DNA from: DASQFD01 sp035633255
GTDB lineage: Bacteria > Actinomycetota > Actinomycetes > Actinomycetales > Dermatophilaceae
Direction of reading: 5' to 3'
DNA length: 51,230 nucleotides
Assembly: GCA_035633255.1 (NCBI GenBank)
Contig: DASQFD010000104.1
Coordinates: 1-51,230 of the forward strand
The notes under the pieces: model-generated
What the model was told of the DNA's origin: nothing
The model's input: only the letters and a program-made list of their open reading frames with translations
Databases searched by the model: none
Shown: piece after piece, positions 7,427 through 15,193 of the stretch
Layout of the letters: every line of letters starts with the position of its first letter
Numbering within the stretch: the stretch's first letter is position 1
Translations under genes and position numbers: made by a program

Positions 7427-7927
7427 ATGCCCCGCACCGGCTCCATCGACCCCCTCGACGCCCGGCTCCTCGCCCTGTTCACCGAGCGGCCGCACATCGG
7501 GGTGCTTGGCGCCTCCCGGGTGCTCGCCGTCGCGCGGGGCACCGTGCAGGCGCGGCTGGACCGGCTCCAGGAGCGCGGGGTGATCCGCAGCTTCGCCCCC
7601 CAGGTCGACGCCTCGGCCCTCGGCTACCCCGTGACGGCCTTCTGCACCCTGGAGATCCGGCAGCGGCAGGGGCACGCGCCGGTGGTGGCGCACCTCTCGG
7701 CGATCCCGGAGGTGCTCGAGATCCACTCGGTCACCGGGCGGGGGGACCTGATCATCCGCGTCGTGGCGCGCGACAACGCCGACCTCGGCCGGGTCATCGA
7801 CGAGCTCATCGACGACGTCCACGTGCTGCGGGCCAGCACGGCGATCTCGCTGGTCACCCACCTGGAGCACCGCACCGGACCCCTGGTCGAGGCGGCTGCG
7901 CGGCGCTCCGGGGGCGAGGGCACCTGA
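7427..7927 (+). CDS. Lrp/AsnC-family transcriptional regulator, divergent from hpd
   Basis: The product is 166 residues: an N-terminal winged helix-turn-helix (LDARLLALFTERPHIGVLGASRVLAVARGTVQARLDRL shape; recognition helix near TVQARLDRLQERGVI) and a C-terminal RAM/ligand-binding domain (ALGYPVTAFCTLEI, HSVTGRGDLIIRVVARDNADL). Lrp-type regulators next to hpd control tyrosine catabolism in other actinobacteria, so a role at the shared promoter is likely. ATG 7427 is chosen; an in-frame ATG at 7418 would add three residues. GACGAT, 7 nt upstream of 7427, may be its -10 element. Confidence 0.9.
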   Translation: MPRTGSIDPLDARLLALFTERPHIGVLGASRVLAVARGTVQARLDRLQERGVIRSFAPQVDASALGYPVTAFCTLEIRQRQGHAPVVAHLSAIPEVLEIHSVTGRGDLIIRVVARDNADLGRVIDELIDDVHVLRASTAISLVTHLEHRTGPLVEAAARRSGGEGT

Positions 7928-7975
7928 CCCGGGCACGGGCGAGGACCCGCCGAACGGCGGCAGGTCGCCCGCCGG

Positions 7976-9733
7976 TCAGCGGCGGCCGACGAACCAGCGG
8001 CGGATCCGCTCGATGCGGGCGGCCGTCTGCTCCGACGTCGCCGCCACGAGCTCCGGCCCCCCGCACGCACGCCTCAGGTCGACGTGGATCGTCGCGTGCG
8101 GTGCGCCGGTGCGCCGGGCGTAGGCCGCGACCAGCGCGTTGAGCTCCTTGCGCTGCGCCGCGAGCGCGCGGTGCGCGGAGACGGGCGCCGGTGCCCCGGC
8201 GGGCACCCGGGCCGGGGTTCGCCTGGCGTGGGCGTCCTGGCGCTCGCGGAGCACCGTCGCCACCTGGTCCGGCTCGAGCAGCCCCGGGAGGCCGAGGTAC
8301 TCCTGCTCCTCCTCCGAGCCCACGGCCGCGTGCAGGCCGAACTGGCGGGCGTCGAAGAGGACGTGGTCGAAGTGCGCGTCCGAGCCGACCGCCTCGAAGG
8401 CCGGGCCGGCCTCCGCCGTGCTCTCGGTGCGGTTCGCGCGGGCGAGCAGCGCCTCCTCCGCCGCCTCCGGCGACTCCTCGGCGCCGCCGGAGGCGACCCG
8501 CAGGACGTGGTCGCGGTCCCGCTCCAGGGCGGCGGCGTGCTCGAGCACCGCGGGCACGCTGGGCAGGAACACCGAGGCGGTCTCACCGCGCCCTCGCGCC
8601 CGCACGAAGCGCCCCACCGCCTGGGCGAAGAAGAGCGGCGTGGAGGTCGACGTCGCGTAGACGCCGACGGCGAGCCGCGGCACGTCCACGCCCTCGGAGA
8701 CCATGCGCACGGCGACCATCCAGCGCGAGCGCGACACGGCATACTCCTCGATCCGCCGGCTGGCGCCGGCGTCATCGGAGAGGACCACGGTCGGCCGCTC
8801 CCCGGCTATCGCGGCGAGGAGGCGGGCATAGGCGCGGGCGTGGCTCTGGTTGGAGGCGATGACCAGCCCTCCGGCGTCCGGGACGTGGCGGCGCACCTCG
8901 GTCAGGCGCCGGTCGGCCGCGGCCAGCACCGAGGGCACCCACTCCCCCTTCGGATCCAGGGCGGTGCGCCACGCCGAGGCGGTGGCGTCCTTGGTCAGCG
9001 GCTCCCCGAGCCGGGCCGCGACCTCGTCCCCGGCCCGGGTGCGCCAGCGCATCTCCCCGCCGTAGGCGAGGAAGAGCACCGGGCGGACGACGCCGTCGCG
9101 CAGGGCGTCCGCGTACCCGTAGGTGTGGTCGGCGGCCGAGCGCAGCGACCCCTGCTCGTCCAGCTCGTAGCGCACGAACGGGATGGGGCTGACGTCGGAG
9201 CGGAAGGGCGTGCCGGTCAGGGCGAGGCGGCGCACGGCGGGCTCGAAGGCCTCCCGCATGGCCTCGCCCCAGCTGCGGTTGTCCCCCCCGTGGTGCACCT
9301 CGTCGAGCACCACCAGCGTGGGCACGGCGGCCGTGCGAGCCCGGTGCAGGTCCGGCCGCGAGGCGACCGCGGCGTAGGTCAGCGCGACCCCGTGGTAGTC
9401 GGTGCTGTGCAGCGCGTTGCGGTTGGAGAAGGCCGGGTCGAGGGAGATGCCGACCTTGGCGGCCGCCTCCGACCACTGGTGCTTGAGGTGCTCGGTCGGG
9501 GTCACCACGGTGACCTCCCGCACCGTGCCCCGCTCGAGCAGCTCGGTCGCCACCCGCAGGGCGAAGGTGGTCTTGCCCGCGCCCGGCGTGGCGACGGTGA
9601 GGAAGTCGGCCGCGTCCCGCGCCAGGTAGGCGGCGAGGGCGTCGCGCTGCCACGCCCGGAGCCGTTCGGCGGTGCTCCACGCCGCCCGGACGGGGCGGGC
9701 GCGGGGCAGGGGGCCTGGGGCGGAGGTACTCAT
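7976..9733 (-). CDS. Superfamily 2 DEAD/DEAH helicase
   Basis: The product is 585 residues with a type III restriction-like ATPase fold. Motif I is ATPGAGKTT (about residue 50), motif II is DEVHH, motif III LTGTPFRSD, and motif VI QAVGRFVRARGRGE. The C-terminal 150 residues (after GSDAHFDHVLFD) are acidic then basic and may bind nucleic acid. The substrate is unknown; related actinobacterial proteins are annotated as general DNA/RNA helicases. ATG 9733 is chosen, but GTG 9745 is in frame and would add four residues. TAGGGT lies 10 nt upstream of 9733, within the duplicated 16-bp repeat, so the repeat also duplicates a possible -10 element. Confidence 0.9.
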   Translation of the reverse strand: MSTSAPGPLPRARPVRAAWSTAERLRAWQRDALAAYLARDAADFLTVATPGAGKTTFALRVATELLERGTVREVTVVTPTEHLKHQWSEAAAKVGISLDPAFSNRNALHSTDYHGVALTYAAVASRPDLHRARTAAVPTLVVLDEVHHGGDNRSWGEAMREAFEPAVRRLALTGTPFRSDVSPIPFVRYELDEQGSLRSAADHTYGYADALRDGVVRPVLFLAYGGEMRWRTRAGDEVAARLGEPLTKDATASAWRTALDPKGEWVPSVLAAADRRLTEVRRHVPDAGGLVIASNQSHARAYARLLAAIAGERPTVVLSDDAGASRRIEEYAVSRSRWMVAVRMVSEGVDVPRLAVGVYATSTSTPLFFAQAVGRFVRARGRGETASVFLPSVPAVLEHAAALERDRDHVLRVASGGAEESPEAAEEALLARANRTESTAEAGPAFEAVGSDAHFDHVLFDARQFGLHAAVGSEEEQEYLGLPGLLEPDQVATVLRERQDAHARRTPARVPAGAPAPVSAHRALAAQRKELNALVAAYARRTGAPHATIHVDLRRACGGPELVAATSEQTAARIERIRRWFVGRR

Positions 9734-9740
9734 GGGCCCC

Positions 9741-9772
9741 GCCACCCTAGGCCACCGCCACCCTAGGCCACC
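9741..9772. repeat. Perfect direct repeat, 2 x 16 bp
   Basis: GCCACCCTAGGCCACC occurs twice back to back at the 5' edge of the helicase gene. Each copy carries TAGGGT on the minus strand, so the second may be a spare or shifted -10 element. Confidence 0.85.
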
Positions 9773-9780
9773 GCCGGGCG

Positions 9781-9864
9781 GTCAGGACCGGTGTGCCGTA
9801 CGGCCCGTCATGCCGTCAGGCCCGGTATGCCGTCAGCCCGGTGTGCCGTCAGGCCCGGTACGCC
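9781..9864. repeat. Tandem array, about 5 x 17 bp, spanning the metalloprotease stop codon
   Basis: Five degenerate copies of GTCAGGCCCGGTATGCC (one is 16 bp). The copy at 9848-9864 contains the last codons and stop of the metalloprotease gene; the other four lie just downstream. On the minus strand a unit reads as the gene's own Ala-Tyr-Arg-Ala-stop ending with variations. Confidence 0.85.
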
Positions 9865-10814
9865 GTCCACGCGTTCTGCATCCGGGTGCGCTGGCCCGCG
9901 GTGAAGGTGTTCATGCAGGAGTCGTAGGTGTAGTCCATGAAGTTGGTGATCGGGTCGGCGCCGGTGGCGGCGCAGGTGTCACGACCCGCAGGGCACTGGT
10001 AGGCCGGCGAGGCCTCGTAGGGCGTGTCGTCGACGGAGTCGCCGGGGCTGGAGCAGCCGTTCTGGAAGGTGTGGAAGAGGTTCAGCCAGTGGCCCACCTC
10101 GTGGGTGGCGGTGTCGCCCTGGTTGTAGTTCGGCGCCGTGCCACCGGGCAGGCTCCGGTCGAGCAGCACCACCCCGTCGTAGCTGTCATAGGTGGCCTTG
10201 GGGAAGGTCGCCCAGCCGAGCAGGCCGCTGGCCAGGTCGGCGGTGTAGAGGTTGAGGTCACCCATGTCGCCCTTGCGCAGGGACCGCTTCATCGCCCGCT
10301 CGGCGCGCGAACCGCTGCGGAGCTGGCTGTACCAGGACTTGTTCACCGTGGTGTCGGTGGACGCCAGGCGGAAGGTGAAGCCGGCCGAGGAGTACGCGTT
10401 GTTGAGGACGGTGATCTGGTTGGCCACCTGGGTCGAGGTGACCCGGCCCCTCGTGCCGTCGGTGATCACGTGCATGTGGACGTCGACGGTCGCGGCAGCG
10501 AAGAGCGCGGTGGCGGTGGCGCCCGCGCCGCGGCTCGCCTGGCCCTTGCCGTTGGTGCGCAGCCCCTTGGCCGCCAGGGCGCGCCCCAGGGCGGCGTTGT
10601 TGGCGGCCGCCTGCGCCGCGGTCAGCTCGCTGGGGTCGGCGCGCCCGGGGCGGGCGCGGCCCTCCCCCGCACCGGTGTCGCGGGAGATGCAGGTGGAGGC
10701 AGCCGGGGCACCGTCCCCGGCGATCGGGCGCGCGGATGCCGGGGCGGCGGTGGCGAACGCGGCTCCGAGGCCGAGCAGGGCCGCCGCGAGGGCGGAGCGG
10801 GACCGAGCGGACAT
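9849..10814 (-). CDS. Secreted zinc metalloprotease (pappalysin-like, M43)
   Basis: The product is 321 residues. A signal peptide is clear: basic MSARSR, a hydrophobic core rich in Ala/Leu, and a likely cut after PASA near residue 28. The catalytic zinc site is HEVGHWLNLFH (about residues 230-240), the H-E-x-x-H-x-x-x-x-x-H form of metzincins. NFMDYTYDSCMNTFT downstream provides the Met-turn. Cysteines in the mature part (NGCSSPGD, YQCPAGRDTC, SCMN) fit disulphides outside the cell. A Shine-Dalgarno GGAGG lies 5 nt upstream. Substrate is unknown. Its last codons lie inside a tandem repeat array. Confidence 0.92.
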   Translation of the reverse strand: MSARSRSALAAALLGLGAAFATAAPASARPIAGDGAPAASTCISRDTGAGEGRARPGRADPSELTAAQAAANNAALGRALAAKGLRTNGKGQASRGAGATATALFAAATVDVHMHVITDGTRGRVTSTQVANQITVLNNAYSSAGFTFRLASTDTTVNKSWYSQLRSGSRAERAMKRSLRKGDMGDLNLYTADLASGLLGWATFPKATYDSYDGVVLLDRSLPGGTAPNYNQGDTATHEVGHWLNLFHTFQNGCSSPGDSVDDTPYEASPAYQCPAGRDTCAATGADPITNFMDYTYDSCMNTFTAGQRTRMQNAWTAYRA

Positions 10815-10904
10815 GGGTCCTCCGGGGCGCAGGTGGGCACTGACCGGCCCGATCGCGACCGACGCTAGCGAGAGGCCGCGCGTGCCGCACCCGGAACGGG
10901 GTCA

Positions 10905-10985
10905 CCGGCCCACCGGACGGGTCACTGCTCGCCGGCCCACCGGGCGGGTCACTGCTCGCCGGCCCACCGGGCGGGTCACTCCTCG
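10905..10985. repeat. Tandem array, 3 x 27 bp, spanning the DUF3039 stop codon
   Basis: Three copies of a 27-bp unit (beginning CCGGCCCACCGG) differ at one or two bases. The last copy (10959-10985) includes the final Glu codons and stop of the DUF3039 gene. Because the unit is a multiple of three, each further copy supplies another in-frame stop. Confidence 0.9.
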
Positions 10986-11302
10986 CCGTCCTCCGGCGGA
11001 CGCAGTCCCTGGTGGATCTCCTGGCACACCGGGCACACCGGGAACTTCTCGGGATCACGACCGGGCACCCAGACCTTGCCGCACAGCGCGACGACCGGCT
11101 CACCGCTGAGGGCGCTCTCGAGGATCTTCTCCTTGCGCACGAAGTGGGAGAAGCGCTCGTGGTCACCGGGCTCCTGCAGCTGCGGGACGGTCTCCTCCCG
11201 CTCGAGCACGGCCGTCGACCGGCGGGGCTCGTGCGGCTCGAGCTGCGGCTCGAGCTGGGGCGCGGCCGGGACGTCGGGCTGGTCCAGCGGCGTCGGGCTC
11301 AT
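10976..11302 (-). CDS. DUF3039 domain protein, probable zinc-ribbon
   Basis: The product is 108 residues. The first 40 residues are Pro/Gln/Glu rich and look disordered. The C-terminal part contains the DUF3039 core: FSHFVRKEKILESALSG, then VVALCGKVWVPGRDP and FPVCPVCQEIHQGL. The three cysteines, two of them as C-P-x-C, suggest a metal-binding ribbon. The family is widespread in actinobacteria and has no known function. GGGAG 9 nt upstream of the ATG may be the ribosome site. No membrane segment or signal is present. Confidence 0.9.
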   Translation of the reverse strand: MSPTPLDQPDVPAAPQLEPQLEPHEPRRSTAVLEREETVPQLQEPGDHERFSHFVRKEKILESALSGEPVVALCGKVWVPGRDPEKFPVCPVCQEIHQGLRPPEDGEE

Positions 11303-11380
11303 CGCCCCAGTCTCCCACAGGGCACCCGCGCCCGCGGCGGTCGACGCCGGCGCCCCGCCGGGCGGGCCGGGCGGGACGGC

Positions 11381-11941
11381 TCAGTTCAGCGCCGGGTCGG
11401 GGGGGAACCAGGCGACGAGCGACAGCTGCCCCCGCTGGCGACGCAGCACCGACCTCCACAGCTCGTCCGGCGCGTCGGTGAGCAGGTCGGGTGGCTCGGC
11501 GTCGACGACGTACCAGCTGCCGGTCCCGATCTCGGTCTCCAGCTGGCGGGGGCTCCACCCGGCGTAGCCGGCGAAGATCCGCACCCCGCCGATCTCCGGC
11601 ACGACGAGCAGCGGAGGGGTGTCCAGGTCGACGACGGCGACGGACCCGAACAGGCGCTGGACGCCCATCGGAGCGGCCTCGGGGGTGGGGACGCTCACCA
11701 GCCCTAGCGCCGAGTCCAGCTGCACGGGCCCCCCCTGGAAGAGCGTCTGCGGCGGGGCGACGTGCTCGCCCCAGCCGGGCAGCACCGCGTCGACATCCGC
11801 GCCGAGGGGGCGGTTGAGCACGACACCCTGGGCTCCGTTGGCGTCGTGCTGGAGCATCAGGACGACGCTGCGGGCGAAGACGCCCTCCTCGATCTGCGGC
11901 GTGGCGACGAGCAGACGGCCGGTCGTCCTCTCAGCGCTCAC
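11381..11941 (-). CDS. YqgE/AlgH family protein
   Basis: The product is 186 residues from GTG 11941. It has the family's N-terminal TTGRLLVATPQIEEGVFARSVV-like block and the GAQGVVLNRPLG motif, then FQGGPV and the RIFAGYAGWSPRQLE block. Members are cytoplasmic and of unclear biochemical role. The start is placed at GTG because family homology begins at SAERTTGRLL; an ATG at 12016 would add 25 residues of unlike sequence that overlap the upstream gene. The chosen start overlaps the stop of the DEAD-box helicase gene by 11 bp, so the two are probably co-translated. Confidence 0.88.
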   Translation of the reverse strand: MSAERTTGRLLVATPQIEEGVFARSVVLMLQHDANGAQGVVLNRPLGADVDAVLPGWGEHVAPPQTLFQGGPVQLDSALGLVSVPTPEAAPMGVQRLFGSVAVVDLDTPPLLVVPEIGGVRIFAGYAGWSPRQLETEIGTGSWYVVDAEPPDLLTDAPDELWRSVLRRQRGQLSLVAWFPPDPALN

Positions 11942-13802
11942 GACCCCATTCTGCCCGCGAGCCGGTCCGCCCGTGGGTGCCGCCGCGGGGACGCTCGCGG
12001 TCCCCGGACCGGCCACGCGCGTCCGGGCGGCGGGCTGCCGGGGGTCGCCCGCCCTGGCGGCGGCCCCGGCCGGCGCGGACCGGCGCGTCGAGCAGCGGGC
12101 GCCACACCGCGTCCGGCACCGGCACGCCCGGCGGCGGCGGGCCGCCCAGGGACGCCACCGTGGTGTCGTCGGGACGGACCCGCGTCACGACGGCGTCGGC
12201 GCCGGCGGCCGCCGTGAGGCGCTCGAGGACCCGGCGCTGGTGCGGCAGGGCCAGCGTCACGACGCTGCCCGCCTCGCCTGCGCGGGCGGTGCGGCCGGCG
12301 CGGTGCAGGTAGTCCTTGTGGTCGCGGGGCGGGTCGACCTGGACGACGAGGCGCACGTCGTCGACGTGGATGCCACGGGCCGCGACGTCGGTCGCCACGA
12401 GCACCGGCAGCTGGCCGGCGCGGAACGCCTCCAGCACGCGGCTCCGGATGGCCTGGCTCAGACCACCGTGCAGGGAGAGGGCGAGCACGCCCTGCTCCCG
12501 CAGCTCGTGCGCCACCCGGTCGGCACCGAGCTGGGTGCGCACGAAGACCACGGTGCGCGACGGGCGGTTGGTGAGGGCGGCCGTCACCGCCTTCTTCTCG
12601 CGCGGGTCCACGAGGAGGACGTGGTGCGACATCGTCGTCACCGACGCCTGTGCCTCGTCCGTGGAGTGGGTGACCGGGTCGGCGAGGTAGCGCTCGACCA
12701 GCGTGTCCACCCCGTTGTCGAGGGTCGCGGAGAAGAGCAGTCGCTGGCCCCCCGCCGGCAGCCGGTCCAGGATCCCGGTCACCTCGGGCAGGAAACCCAT
12801 GTCCGCCATGTGGTCGGCCTCGTCGAGCACGGCGGTGCGCACGTCGTCCAGGTCGACGGCGCCGCGCTCGAGCAGGTCGAGGAGCCGGCCGGGCGTGGCG
12901 ACCAGCACGTCGACACCACGGTTGAGCGCAGACACCTGCGGCTCGTAGGGCATCCCGCCCGCGACGAGCCGGGCGCTCCGGCCCACGACCCGCAGCAGCG
13001 GGGCGAGGGCGTCGGTCACCTGCATGGCCAGCTCACGGGTGGGCACCAGCACCAGCGCCAGCGGGCGCCGGCTGGCGGCGCGCGGCCCCCCGGCGAGGCG
13101 GGTCGCGGTCGGGAGCCCGAAGGCCAGCGTCTTCCCCGAGCCCGTCCGGCCCCGGCCGAGGACGTCGCGGCCGGCCAGGGCGTCCGGGATGGTGGCGGCC
13201 TGGATCGGGAAGGGCTCGGTGATCCCCTCCGCGGCGAGCCGCTCCACGAGCCGGGGGTCCAGGCCGAGGGCCGCGAACTCGTTGTCCGCGGCCACCTCGA
13301 CCGGCACGGCCGGCGGAGGGGTGGACACGACCGGCTCACGGCGCGGCCCCGGGTCCTGCAACCGGTTGCCCGGGTCTGCCAGGTGACGGCCCTCGTGCCG
13401 GTCCCGACGCACCGGGTCCGCGACCCGACCGGGCGCGGCGCGGCCGTCGGCACGTCTCGGTGCGCGGCTGCCCTTGGGGGTGGCCTCGCGCTCCGACGTG
13501 CGGGGCCGGTCCGTGGTGCGGGGCCGGTCCGTGGTGCGGGGCCGGTCCGCGGTGCGGGGCCGGTCCGACGTGCGGGGCCGGTCCGACGTCCGGTCCGACG
13601 TGCGGGGCCGCTCCGTGGTGGAGGACCGGTCCGTGGTGGAGGACCGGTCGGACGGACGCGGCTTCGTCTGCCCCGGGGGCCGACCGGCCGGGCGCGGCTT
13701 CCCCTGCCCCGCGGGGCGGGCGGACCGCGCCTTGGCCGCGGCGGCCTTGCGCTCGGGCGACCAGCGCGCCTTCTTCCCGCTCTTGCGGGCGGGCTCGGAC
13801 AT
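11931..13802 (-). CDS. DEAD-box RNA helicase with repetitive N-terminal tail
   Basis: The product is 623 residues. The helicase core begins near residue 170: Q motif EPFPIQAATIP, motif I GRTGSGKT, PTRELAMQ, TPGRLLD, motif II DEAD, motif III SAT, then ARGIHVDDV and HRAGRTARAG. These are the marks of RNA helicases that unwind short duplexes in RNA decay or ribosome assembly. Residues 1-165 are basic and low complexity, including a run of DRPRT/S-type hexapeptides encoded by 18-bp repeats. The C-terminus is again Arg/Gly rich. Both tails probably bind RNA non-specifically. Confidence 0.93.
   Translation of the reverse strand: MSEPARKSGKKARWSPERKAAAAKARSARPAGQGKPRPAGRPPGQTKPRPSDRSSTTDRSSTTERPRTSDRTSDRPRTSDRPRTADRPRTTDRPRTTDRPRTSEREATPKGSRAPRRADGRAAPGRVADPVRRDRHEGRHLADPGNRLQDPGPRREPVVSTPPPAVPVEVAADNEFAALGLDPRLVERLAAEGITEPFPIQAATIPDALAGRDVLGRGRTGSGKTLAFGLPTATRLAGGPRAASRRPLALVLVPTRELAMQVTDALAPLLRVVGRSARLVAGGMPYEPQVSALNRGVDVLVATPGRLLDLLERGAVDLDDVRTAVLDEADHMADMGFLPEVTGILDRLPAGGQRLLFSATLDNGVDTLVERYLADPVTHSTDEAQASVTTMSHHVLLVDPREKKAVTAALTNRPSRTVVFVRTQLGADRVAHELREQGVLALSLHGGLSQAIRSRVLEAFRAGQLPVLVATDVAARGIHVDDVRLVVQVDPPRDHKDYLHRAGRTARAGEAGSVVTLALPHQRRVLERLTAAAGADAVVTRVRPDDTTVASLGGPPPPGVPVPDAVWRPLLDAPVRAGRGRRQGGRPPAARRPDARGRSGDRERPRGGTHGRTGSRAEWGRER
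13495..13650. repeat. 18-bp tandem repeats inside the DEAD-box helicase gene
   Basis: Eight 18-bp units of the type GTGGTGCGGGGCCGGTCC, with one 12-bp partial unit at 13585-13596, run without interruption. They encode an Asp-Arg-x-Arg-Thr-x hexapeptide (DRPRTS/DRPRTT). The 18-bp unit keeps the frame, so copy number can vary without breaking the gene. Confidence 0.92.
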
Positions 13803-13877
13803 GACGATCTCGATCTGTCGACAGGAGGGAGAGAGGAGGCCGGGCGCGACGGCGCCGCACGGCCCAGGTGCCCGATT

Positions 13878-14324
13878 CTACCAGCGGCGGGCGTGGCCGC
13901 CGGCCCCCGGGACCGTGGCCGGCCGGCCCCGTCGCCGGGCCACCTCGCGAGCCAGGAGCGCACCGAGCGCGATCCCCGCGAGGTCGGCCACGACGTCGAG
14001 GGAGGCGCCGGTGCGGCCCGGCAGGGCCACGTGCTGGACCACCTCGCTCACCACGGCGTGAGCGCCGAGCAGGCCGAGCAGGGGCGTCGACGGCACCCCC
14101 GCCAACAGCGCGAGCAGCGCCGGAGCGGCGAACACGGCCGCGTGCACCACGAGGTCGACGTGGGGGAAGAGCGGCTCCCCCGGCACGGACGGTGCGTAGA
14201 GGACGAGGAGCTGGACCCCCAGGGCGGCCACGAAGGCGGCCCCGGTCACCCCCCGGGCTCCTGGCGCTCCACGGCTGGTCACGCTCCCATGATGACCGGT
14301 CCACGTCCGCGGCGACGCGGCCAC
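13878..14324 (-). CDS. VanZ-like membrane protein
   Basis: The product is 148 residues from GTG 14324, with four hydrophobic segments. VDLVVHAAVFAAPALLALLAG corresponds to the D-K-x-x-H-x-x-x-F block of VanZ proteins, and VVQHVALPGRTGASLDVVADLAG to the E-x-x-Q-x-x-x-P-G-R-x-x-S-x-x-D-x-x-x-N/D signature. Functions in the family are diverse; the teicoplanin link holds only for the founder. The start is uncertain: an in-frame GTG near 14282 has GGGAGC just before it and would remove 14 residues. Confidence 0.8.
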   Translation of the reverse strand: MAASPRTWTGHHGSVTSRGAPGARGVTGAAFVAALGVQLLVLYAPSVPGEPLFPHVDLVVHAAVFAAPALLALLAGVPSTPLLGLLGAHAVVSEVVQHVALPGRTGASLDVVADLAGIALGALLAREVARRRGRPATVPGAGGHARRW

Positions 14325-14325
14325 C

Positions 14326-14331
14326 TAGAGT
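14326..14331 (+). promoter_or_regulatory. -10-like hexamer upstream of the 14339 ATG
   Basis: TAGAGT ends 7 nt before ATG 14339, the same geometry as other leaderless starts in the window. The identical hexamer precedes the 42170 gene. Confidence 0.45.
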
Positions 14332-14338
14332 GACCGCC

Positions 14339-14395
14339 ATGTCGGGCCCGATGGAGGTGGCCGCCACCGGCTCGGTGGGGCTGGAGGTGACGTGA
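14339..14395 (+). CDS. Possible 18-residue leader peptide overlapping the next gene
   Basis: ATG 14339 opens an 18-codon frame (MSGPMEVAATGSVGLEVT) whose TGA overlaps the GTG of the next gene (GTGA). A -10-like TAGAGT sits 7 nt upstream. This fits a leaderless mini-ORF whose translation delivers ribosomes to the coupled downstream start. Alternatively the ATG is fortuitous and the downstream gene uses its own start with the preceding GGAGG. Confidence 0.35.
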   Translation: MSGPMEVAATGSVGLEVT

Positions 14396-15009
14396 CCTGG
14401 CTCGATGCCCTGGGGTGGGGCGGTTCCGCGCTCCTCGTCTACTCCCTGCTGCAGTCCCGGGTCCTGCGCTTCCGGGTGCTCAACCTCGTCGCCTCGGTGG
14501 TGCTCACCTTCTTCAACGCCGCCCTGGGGGTCTGGCCGATGGCGACCGTCAACGCCGTGCTGGCCGCCGTCAACGTGTGGTTCGTGGTCCGCCTGCTGCG
14601 CGAGCGCGGCGACGAGGACGCCTACACCGTGCTGGAGGTCGGTGAGCAGGACCGGTACCTGCGGCACTTCCTCGAGGTCGAGGGCGCCGACATCTCCCGC
14701 CACTTCCCGCGGTTCGAGGCGGCGCCGCGCACACCCGGCCGGACGGCATACCTCATCGAGCGCGGCAGGGAGACCGTCGGTGTGGTGCTCGTGCGGGACG
14801 TCGGCGACCGGACCGCGCAGGTGGACCTCGACTACGTCACCCCCGCCTACCGCGACTTCACGCCGGGGGCCTACGTCTACCGGCGCAGCGGGCTGTTCCG
14901 GGACCGCGGCTTCGCCCGCGTGCTGACCCCGCCCGGCATGCGCTCCCCCTACTACCGGCGGCTCGGGTTCACCCCGGAGGGTGACCGATGGCGCCTAGAC
15001 CTCGCGTGA
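14392..15009 (+). CDS. Membrane protein with acetyltransferase-like C-terminal domain
   Basis: The product is 205 residues. Residues 1-70 form two or three membrane helices (WLDALGWGGSALLVYSLL; VASVVLTFFNAALGV; TVNAVLAAVNVWFVVRLL), like the small YgjV-type integral membrane proteins. Residues 80-205 look cytoplasmic, and the strand order with AYLIERGRETVGVVLVRDVG and DYVTPAYRDFTPGAYVYR resembles a GNAT fold, though no clear acetyl-CoA loop is visible. Function is unknown. GGAGG 5 nt upstream supports GTG 14392 as the start. It is followed by the unusual ppdK leader. Confidence 0.85.
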   Translation: MTWLDALGWGGSALLVYSLLQSRVLRFRVLNLVASVVLTFFNAALGVWPMATVNAVLAAVNVWFVVRLLRERGDEDAYTVLEVGEQDRYLRHFLEVEGADISRHFPRFEAAPRTPGRTAYLIERGRETVGVVLVRDVGDRTAQVDLDYVTPAYRDFTPGAYVYRRSGLFRDRGFARVLTPPGMRSPYYRRLGFTPEGDRWRLDLA

Positions 15010-15065
15010 CGTCCCGCTCTACGGCACCCTGTCGGGGGGACACGTCGAGGACCAATAGACTTCGG

Positions 15066-15113
15066 TACTACGTCGTGTAGTAGACGCGTAGTAGTAGACG
15101 GGCAGTAGTAGAC
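15066..15113 (+). promoter_or_regulatory. Repeat-bearing AT-richer leader of ppdK
   Basis: Three TAGTAGAC copies start at 15078, 15092 and 15106, exactly 14 bp apart. The first overlaps the right half of an inverted repeat, TACTAC-GTCGT-GTAGTA (15066-15082). A degenerate fourth block (CTAGTCCTAGCG) follows at 15116. Such low-GC, direct-repeat structure is foreign to the surrounding DNA and suggests a regulator-binding array or promoter region for ppdK. Confidence 0.6.
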
Positions 15114-15193
15114 CGCTAGTCCTAGCGACGTGCTGTGGCAGACGTGTAGGAATAGCCCCACCGACAGGAACGGCACGCACTCCAGGAGGCAGC

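Noticed and set aside
9781..10985. A CRISPR array
   Set aside because: The repeats are directly adjacent, without unique spacers, and no cas gene is nearby.
11942..12016. Longer YqgE starting at ATG 12016
   Set aside because: The added 25 residues match nothing in the family and would overlap the DEAD-box gene by 86 bp; GTG 11941 sits at the start of homology.
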